Origin: Methanobacteriota archaeon
Lineage (GTDB): Archaea; Methanobacteriota; Methanobacteria; Methanobacteriales; Methanobacteriaceae
Length of the DNA stretch: 47,203 nucleotides
Assembly: GCA_029556335.1 (NCBI GenBank)
Contig: JAKQFA010000022.1
Span: forward strand, 1-47,203
Direction: 5' to 3'
In this document: positions 41,835 through 47,203 of the stretch, one piece after another
Position numbering within the stretch: position 1 is the first letter of the stretch
How the letters are laid out: each line of letters starts with the position of its first letter
The notes under the pieces: generated by a model
Database searches by the model: none
The model's input: the letters and a program-made list of their open reading frames with translations, nothing else
Told to the model about the DNA's origin: nothing
Position numbers and translations under genes: made by a program

Positions 41835-42518
41835 ATGTATACCGAAGAAGGGGAAAAGTTAAAAAAACTGTTGGACTTGGAAAATGAGCCGGTAGCCATC
41901 AAATGGTCGGTGAGGGAGCCAAGAAACATTAAAAAGGAAGAGGGAAAGTCGAGGTTCTGCACCAAACTCAGCAGGGCCATGCAGGGTGAGGTCTTCTATG
42001 CCACAGCCGAGGAAGAGGAATGTATGGGCGGGGCCCGTTACACCGGTCTTAGGGATAAACGTGAATTCCCCCAAAACATGCAGAGCGGTTCCTTCCTAGT
42101 TCCCAGGGGGGTCTACAGGGATATACCAGCTGTGCAGCGATCCTGGAGGCACAACGTTAATGTGGATCCAGGTATCTTCAACGCCGTAACCTTCGCCCCC
42201 TTAAACCAGGCAGAATTTGATCCCGATGTGATCTTCATAATCTGCAACGCGGAGCAGGCCATGGAGATATTACACGCCAATGCCTACGACTCCGGTTCCC
42301 ATGGATTGGGAGCAGATTCCGGTCCCATCTGCAGTACCATGGCGGCACTCCCCTACCTGACTGGGAAGGTTACCTATGGCTTCGGGGACACCGGGTCACG
42401 AAAGAACATGGACATCCGACCCGACCAGGTCATGGTGAGCATCCCCGCTAGTGAACTAGCCCGGATAGTGGATAACCTGGAGGAGATGCGTACTAAAAGG
42501 AGTTTTAAGAGGGAGTAG
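41835..42518 (+). CDS. DUF169-family protein 1
   Basis: A 227-residue soluble protein of the DUF169 family: LDLENEPVAIKWS at the start, KSRFCTKLSRAMQGEVFYATAEEEECMGGARYTGL with a conserved Cys pair, and DVIFIICNAEQAMEILHANAYDSG in the second half. Family members are common in methanogens and some bacteria and have no settled function; conserved cysteines suggest a metal or redox site. GGGGAG is before the ATG. It converges on a second, divergent DUF169 gene at 42751. Confidence 0.85.
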   Translation: MYTEEGEKLKKLLDLENEPVAIKWSVREPRNIKKEEGKSRFCTKLSRAMQGEVFYATAEEEECMGGARYTGLRDKREFPQNMQSGSFLVPRGVYRDIPAVQRSWRHNVNVDPGIFNAVTFAPLNQAEFDPDVIFIICNAEQAMEILHANAYDSGSHGLGADSGPICSTMAALPYLTGKVTYGFGDTGSRKNMDIRPDQVMVSIPASELARIVDNLEEMRTKRSFKRE

Positions 42519-42750
42519 ATAGTTCGCTATTCTGTTAATCACTGGGCTCTTACCGGAACACTTCAATGGACCTTCATACCCTATGGGTCCAGGTTAGGGG
42601 TCTAGTTAAATTAATTGCTGGATTCAGCACTTACCCTAGGGCTATGTACGTTAATTCCTTCTCTCAGTCCACGGTTCTTATTCGATAGGATAAAAGGTGG
42701 TTGCCAGTAAGATACATGGTCTTAGTGTCATCAGGGTCAGGGGGTTTTGT

Positions 42751-43455
42751 TCAATCTATTTGGAATTCTTCAGGTATCCTGGCTTCGGCATCCCCTGCAG
42801 AACAGTGTGGTATGGCCTTTAACAGATTATCTATGCGTTCGTAGGGTACTGATAAGAATATGACATCTGGTTCAAACTTCTGGTGGCTCCTGGCAGTCCA
42901 ATCTCCCAGGGACATATTGGTGTTTCCACTCATTATGGTGTAGACTATAGCTGAATAGCATAATGCACCTATTATTTGCTGTTCAGGGGATATGCCATCC
43001 CAGTAGGTGTCCAATGTTATTAGGCGACAAGCCTGTTCACCATTACATAGGAATAAAATCATGTCCGGACGAATTTCCGCCCTTTCTAAGGGACCTATCA
43101 GAATTCTATCTGCCAGGTCAGTTGCTGGGGGTATGGCTAACCTCTGCATCCGCTCAAATGTTACAATGGAGCTGGTAAGCTTTTCCCCCTTGGTGAGGAA
43201 TTTCTGCACCCTTCTCTTCTTTTTCCCAGCATGAAGTGGGCTGAAACCACAGTATTGACTACCACCAGGGCAGATAGAGACAGTTTTATCAATTAGAAAA
43301 CTTTCTCCACTACTAGCATGTTTTAATGCCCTACATATGCTTGTTTTTTCATATCTGCCTAGTGAAACATCGTCGTTTGTAAAAGAAATAGCTATTGGTT
43401 CATATTTTAATTTAAAAATCTTTTTAAAAGCATGGGCCTCTTCTTTATAGTTCAT
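42751..43455 (-). CDS. DUF169-family protein 2
   Basis: A 234-residue protein of the same family: FKLKYEPIAISFTND, SICRALKHASSGESFLIDKTVSICPGGSQYCGF with several cysteines, and DMILFLCNGEQACRLITLDTYWDGIS. It has one more cysteine cluster (CPGGSQYCG) than its neighbour, so the two are diverged paralogues. An upstream open frame reaches a TTG at 43482, but ATG 43455 is preceded by GGAGGGG (43464-43470) and is the better start. Divergent from the MFS gene at 43553. Confidence 0.85.
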   Translation of the reverse strand: MNYKEEAHAFKKIFKLKYEPIAISFTNDDVSLGRYEKTSICRALKHASSGESFLIDKTVSICPGGSQYCGFSPLHAGKKKRRVQKFLTKGEKLTSSIVTFERMQRLAIPPATDLADRILIGPLERAEIRPDMILFLCNGEQACRLITLDTYWDGISPEQQIIGALCYSAIVYTIMSGNTNMSLGDWTARSHQKFEPDVIFLSVPYERIDNLLKAIPHCSAGDAEARIPEEFQID

Positions 43456-43552
43456 TCTACCAACCCCTCCTGGGAAATTCAAATGGACCTTCTAGGTTGT
43501 AACTGCTATATTTATAAATGAAACCATTTATTTTATATATATGGGAGCAAAG

Positions 43553-44935
43553 ATGGAGCAGGAGCCGAACACCCCGGCCCAAGAAATGAACAAAACAGTA
43601 GTTTTACTGATTGCTACCCTGGCCACATTCTTAACCCCATTCATGGGCACTTCCCTGATCATAGCTCTTCCAAGCATAGGCAATGAATTAGCTGTTAACG
43701 CTATCCTTTTAAGCTGGATCACCACCGCATATTTTTTAACATCAGCCATGTTTGCCGTTCCCTTTGGCCGAATCGCGGATATATATGGGATGAAAAGGAT
43801 TTTCACCTATGGTATTATAATATTAACCATCTCCACATTTCTGGCTGCCATATCCCCATCAGCTGAGTTCCTGGTAGTGACCAGGGCCTTCCAGGGTGTT
43901 GCCAGTGCCATGATATTTGTAACTGCCCTGGCCATAATAACATCTGTCTACCCACCCCAGGAAAGGGGTAAAGCCATAGGGATAAATATTACGGCCGGAT
44001 ACACTGGACTGGTTTTAGGGCCAGTCCTAGGAGGCTTTTTAACCCAGTATCTGGGCTGGAGAAGCATATTCTACTTCATCGTACCCCTCTGCATACTGGT
44101 ACTGGTACTGGTTTGGTGGAAGATGACAGGGGAATGGGCAGAATCCAGGGATGAAAAACTGGACCACTGGGGAACAATACTCTACATCATCATGCTTTCA
44201 CTGGTTTTAATAGGATTCTCAACCATCACCGGGACATTTGGTATAGTGATGGTAATCTTAGGCATTGTTGGATTTATAGGATTCGTTATATGGGAATTAA
44301 GGGTTGAACATCCAGTCTTAGAGGTTAAATTGTTTTTTGAAAACAGAAGATTCGCCTACAGCAACCTGGCCACCCTGATAACCTACATCGCAACCTTTGT
44401 TGTGAGCTTTCTGCTGAGCCTATATTTACAGTACATAAAAGGACTGGATCCGGAAGTAACTGGATTATTTGTGGTGGTTCAAACCTTTTTCATGGTGGTC
44501 ATCTCTCCCTTCGCAGGCAAACTATCTGATAAATTCGACCCTGGAAGATTGGCATCACTGGGAATGGCCATTATAAGCATGGGACTCTTGATCATGGCAT
44601 TTTTAACAGAAAAAACCAGTTTATATGTTATAATAGCTGGCTTAGCTGTGATAGGAATAGGAATCGGGATATTCTCCGCCCCCAACACCCACGCCATCAT
44701 GGGATCCGTGGAAAGAAAATATTTCGGAGTGGCATCAGCCACCTTAAGCACCATGAGACTCCTAGGCCAGACCTTCGGGATGGGGCTGATCCTAATAGTA
44801 TTCGCCGTTTACATTGGAGCCGTCCAGTTCACTCCCCAAAACTACCCAGCCCTCCTAACCAGCATACAGGTAACCTTCATCATTTCCGTGCTACTGAGTG
44901 TAGTGGCTATCTTTGCATCATTAGCTCGGAAGTGA
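43553..44935 (+). CDS. MFS drug-type exporter (DHA2)
   Basis: A 460-residue MFS protein with about 14 membrane helices: LTPFMGTSLIIALPSIGNEL at the first helix, AVPFGRIADIYGMKRIFTYG (motif A), FQGVASAMIFVTALAII, and GINITAGYTGLVLGPVLGGFL (motif C, an antiporter mark). Probably exports drugs or metabolites by proton exchange. ATG 43553 has GGGAG five bases before it; an ATG four codons earlier is the alternative. T8 at 44994-45001 downstream is a likely end signal. Different from the other MFS gene at 33.4 kb by sequence, though both are DHA2-like. Confidence 0.9.
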   Translation: MEQEPNTPAQEMNKTVVLLIATLATFLTPFMGTSLIIALPSIGNELAVNAILLSWITTAYFLTSAMFAVPFGRIADIYGMKRIFTYGIIILTISTFLAAISPSAEFLVVTRAFQGVASAMIFVTALAIITSVYPPQERGKAIGINITAGYTGLVLGPVLGGFLTQYLGWRSIFYFIVPLCILVLVLVWWKMTGEWAESRDEKLDHWGTILYIIMLSLVLIGFSTITGTFGIVMVILGIVGFIGFVIWELRVEHPVLEVKLFFENRRFAYSNLATLITYIATFVVSFLLSLYLQYIKGLDPEVTGLFVVVQTFFMVVISPFAGKLSDKFDPGRLASLGMAIISMGLLIMAFLTEKTSLYVIIAGLAVIGIGIGIFSAPNTHAIMGSVERKYFGVASATLSTMRLLGQTFGMGLILIVFAVYIGAVQFTPQNYPALLTSIQVTFIISVLLSVVAIFASLARK

Positions 44936-44993
44936 ATGGAAAATATTTAAAGTTTTCTCTAATTTACCAACTCTGGATAAAAAGTTCTATTAA

Positions 44994-45001
44994 TTTTTTT
45001 T
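44994..45001 (+). terminator. T8 run after MFS gene
   Basis: Eight T residues 59 bases after the MFS stop on the coding strand; a typical archaeal termination site. Confidence 0.5.
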
Positions 45002-45048
45002 ATTCTTGGAAGACAAATTTATAAATAAATACTGTGTTTTTTAGAAAA

Positions 45049-45275
45049 ATGAAAACCTGTAATCATAAATATGGTTCTTCAGGAGAGTTATGTCCTGAAT
45101 AAGTTTGGAAAAATTCGGATTATTGCATATTACACACTGATTTCCCTAAAAACAGGAATTCACCAGATTTTAATATCTTAACTGAAGAAAAAAATAAAGA
45201 AATTCAAAAGAGGGTATTGAACAGGATTTTGATTATGAAGGGGTAATGTTATTTAGTTTTGATTTTTCCAACCAC
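45049..45275 (+). pseudogene. Relic of a pentapeptide-repeat-type protein
   Basis: From ATG 45049 the frame reads MKTCNHKYGSSGELCPE, TAA, VWKNSDYCILHTDFPKN and on to IQKRV; after a frameshift EQDFDYEGVMLFSFDFSN follows. Cysteine pairs around GSSGE.C and SDYCI.H.DFP are the zinc-binding start common to pentapeptide-repeat proteins of Methanobacteriaceae, and the end looks like the first pentapeptide turns. One stop, one shift and loss of the rest make it a relic, ending where the zinc-ribbon gene begins on the other strand. Confidence 0.6.
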
Positions 45276-45289
45276 TCCCCTACCAATTA

Positions 45290-45817
45290 TTATTCTACAG
45301 TCACCTTATCACCGAGAAGGGCGGGTAGGGTTTTCTGGTATTGTTTGTATTTTTTTCCCTCCATTACTGTGAACTTGTAATCCTCGGAGGTGGTTTTTAT
45401 GGTTATTGTGGGGTTCAGTAGCATTCTTTTCTTTCCCATATTCAGTTTCATGATTTCCTGGTAAGGAATGATCACCACGTCTGGATCCTGGGCAGCTAAT
45501 TTCGAGAAGTCGGTGGTTTGAGCTATCTCTTCCTTTTCGGAGGAGTCTTTCTTTTCCAGATATAAGCCCACCAGCCCTATTCCCACCCCCATTCCCTTGA
45601 GAAAGGTCCCTTCAAGGATGTAGATATTTTCTTCAGTGAAGCAGAGTATTTTGCGGGGCGGCACAGTACCCTTATTCCAGGCTGCATGGATCATTTCCTG
45701 CAGTGTTTCACCTTCATTAGCTGTTTCATCATCGTCCGATTTTAGTTTTGCTCCACATTCTGAACAGTAAAGTGCTTTATCTAAAATCTCAGTCCCACAT
45801 TTTTCACAGTACACCAT
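45290..45817 (-). CDS. Zinc-ribbon protein with PH-like domain
   Basis: A 175-residue protein. The N-terminal YCEKCGTEILDKALYCSECG is a zinc ribbon. Residues 50-175 look like a beta-rich PH-type or bacterial PH domain (KILCFTEENIYILEG, VVIIPYQEIMKLNMGKKRM, ITIKTTSEDYKFTV), with a short hydrophobic stretch at about 72-85. AGGAGTT stands before the ATG. Such ribbon-plus-PH proteins are found in many methanogens; function unknown. Confidence 0.72.
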   Translation of the reverse strand: MVYCEKCGTEILDKALYCSECGAKLKSDDDETANEGETLQEMIHAAWNKGTVPPRKILCFTEENIYILEGTFLKGMGVGIGLVGLYLEKKDSSEKEEIAQTTDFSKLAAQDPDVVIIPYQEIMKLNMGKKRMLLNPTITIKTTSEDYKFTVMEGKKYKQYQKTLPALLGDKVTVE

Positions 45818-46000
45818 CTTACTAACTCCTAGGATTTGTATCAGATATAATTGTGTTAGTAGATATATGCATTCCTCAACAATTCTTTTTGTAATATTTG
45901 CTCAGGACCTTACCAAAGATAGCCTCTCCTACTTAAAACAATCCCTTCCCCTGGTACTTTATCATCCGGATGATTAATGATCGTCCGGCTCTAATGCTTT

Positions 46001-47203
46001 TTAACCCGTGGATTGGTTATAAAATTCTATAAATCTTTGGGCAACAGCTTCCCAGCTGAAATTTTGCACCACTGTTTCTCGTCCCTTCTTTGCTATTTTC
46101 CGGGCGAGTTCTTCATTTTCCAGGAGTTTTATTATGGTGTTGGATAGTTCCTGAGTGTTGTAGGGGTCGATTTTCAGGTAGTCCTCGCCGTTTGATAGGT
46201 TTTCCTGTATACTTGCATATTGGGAGATGACAGCTGGCACCTGGCAGGCCATGGCTTCCAGGGCAGCCATGCCAAAGGGTTCAAACCTGGCTGGTAAGAC
46301 ATATATTTCTGCTTTCCTGTAAAAAACAGGCAGTAGATCGTTGGGTATGCATCCTAACAATTTCACATGTTCCTTCAGCTCATTTTTCTCCACTATGCTC
46401 TTAATATTTGATAGAACCTTTAATCCCTCCAGGTCCTGGCAATGGATATCTCCACAAAAAACAAGATTCACGTCTTTAAATTCCTCCAGGACATCTACGT
46501 ATGCTTTTAGGAGTAAGTCATGTCCCTTAGCCCGGGAGGTGCGGCTGGCCATGAATATAAATCTATCTGGAAGCTTAGTATCAAGTTGTTTTTCCTCTTC
46601 ACCGGGATTAAGGGGCCGGAACTTGTGCACATCCACACCGGGAGGGATGAACTCCACCCTTTTAGGTTTGTAATGGTACAACTCTTCTATCTTAGCCATC
46701 TCTTCATGACTGGTAACTGTCTGGCCTGTAACCGACTGGAATATGCGCAGCTCCTCAGAAATCCTGTGCTGGAAGTTATACTTCTGCTCCATCTCATCTG
46801 GGTCTCCCCCCACCATCTGTTTCTTCCAGGCCCCCAGGGAGTGGGCAGTGAAGTAGACGGGCCTGGAAAAAGCATCAGCCATCTCTAAGGCCACAATACC
46901 CCCATCCACGTAATGTCCATGGAAAAGATCATAATTTAAGCTATTATCATTGATAAAACCAATCATATTTTTGGCTAGTTCAGGTAGTACATGGTATATT
47001 TTTTCTTTGGGGATGAACTCCCATCCTCCGGCGGGTATGCGGATGATCCTAATGTTGGGGGTGTCGGGGAAGGTTTCAATTTGTTTTTTATCAGGATCGA
47101 ACCAGCGGGTGTAAATATCCACATTGATACCATCTTTAGCCAGTGAACGAGCAATGTTCAGGACGTAGAGAACCTGTCCACCCGTGTCGATTTTACCCAA
47201 CTC
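46001..47203 (-). CDS. Sucrose-phosphate-synthase-like GT4 (N-terminus off right edge)
   Basis: At least 400 residues of a GT4 retaining glycosyltransferase. Upstream of the first methionine the frame continues as ELG to the right edge, so the beginning ELGKIDTGGQVLYVLNIA is incomplete; ELG...DTGGQ is the start of sucrose-phosphate synthases and sucrose synthases. HGHYVDGG and TAHSLGAWK also match. The sugar-nucleotide site is RFEPFGMAALEAMACQVPAV near the end. No phosphatase domain follows. It may make sucrose-6-phosphate or a related glucosylated solute as osmolyte, or glucosylate something else; sequence alone does not decide. Ends 180 bases from the zinc-ribbon gene. Confidence 0.85.
   Translation of the reverse strand, partial: ELGKIDTGGQVLYVLNIARSLAKDGINVDIYTRWFDPDKKQIETFPDTPNIRIIRIPAGGWEFIPKEKIYHVLPELAKNMIGFINDNSLNYDLFHGHYVDGGIVALEMADAFSRPVYFTAHSLGAWKKQMVGGDPDEMEQKYNFQHRISEELRIFQSVTGQTVTSHEEMAKIEELYHYKPKRVEFIPPGVDVHKFRPLNPGEEEKQLDTKLPDRFIFMASRTSRAKGHDLLLKAYVDVLEEFKDVNLVFCGDIHCQDLEGLKVLSNIKSIVEKNELKEHVKLLGCIPNDLLPVFYRKAEIYVLPARFEPFGMAALEAMACQVPAVISQYASIQENLSNGEDYLKIDPYNTQELSNTIIKLLENEELARKIAKKGRETVVQNFSWEAVAQRFIEFYNQSTG

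Noticed and set aside
45960..45990. CATCCGGATG palindrome between zinc-ribbon and glycosyltransferase genes
   Set aside because: Short and not placed at a start or a T-rich end; likely chance.

Overview
The window looks like chromosomal DNA of a pseudomurein-walled methanogen of the Methanobacteriales (Methanobacterium-like). Seen directly: archaeal promoters (BRE/TATA elements 25-35 bases before starts), GGAGG/GGTGA-type ribosome sites, an archaeal tRNA-Leu without encoded CCA, many small zinc-ribbon proteins, and a broken gene with pseudomurein-binding repeats. The genus is inference; there is no rRNA or methanogenesis gene to settle it. No CRISPR array, insertion sequence or integrase was seen.

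Positions 1-8,900 form a very AT-rich surface-glycan island. It holds a glycosyltransferase cut by the left edge, a 991-residue methyltransferase/GT4/GT2 fusion, two GT2-type enzymes, an FkbM methyltransferase broken at an A9 tract, and a capsular-type sugar transferase. From 9,000 base composition changes sharply. Genes for activated rhamnose precursors follow (rfbB; rfbC and rfbA farther on; no rfbD here), with a GtrA-type flippase, an FAD oxidoreductase and a DUF4012 membrane protein. Between rfbB and gtrA lie relics of a DUF2142/DUF998 gene pair whose intact copy sits at 30.2-32.4 kb.

From 15.2 to 17.7 kb is a cluster of small uncharacterised genes. Three of them, plus a fourth gene at 35.6 kb, carry the same palindrome, ATTGTT-N7-AACAAT or a one-base variant, just downstream of the TATA box. 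Two of the proteins share a YYGSPP motif and two share a zinc ribbon. This is the best candidate here for an undescribed co-regulated system. No obvious DNA-binding regulator for it is encoded in the window.

The stretch 17.7-34.8 kb carries housekeeping and accessory genes: UvrD-type helicase, nitroreductase, RNase J-like nuclease, radical SAM protein coupled to a membrane protein, decayed pseudomurein-binding transglutaminase, YhaM-like HD protein, DUF2142 and DUF998 membrane proteins, an orphan substrate-binding protein and a drug-type MFS transporter. From 35 to 47 kb come small zinc-ribbon genes, an acyltransferase-like/acyl-CoA ligase operon, tRNA-Leu(CAG), a ClC channel, a tautomerase, two DUF169 proteins, a second MFS exporter, a pentapeptide-protein relic, a zinc-ribbon protein and a sucrose-phosphate-synthase-like glycosyltransferase cut by the right edge.

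Several genes are broken by single-base shifts. Some may be real decay or phase variation and some could be sequence errors; this cannot be decided from the sequence alone.
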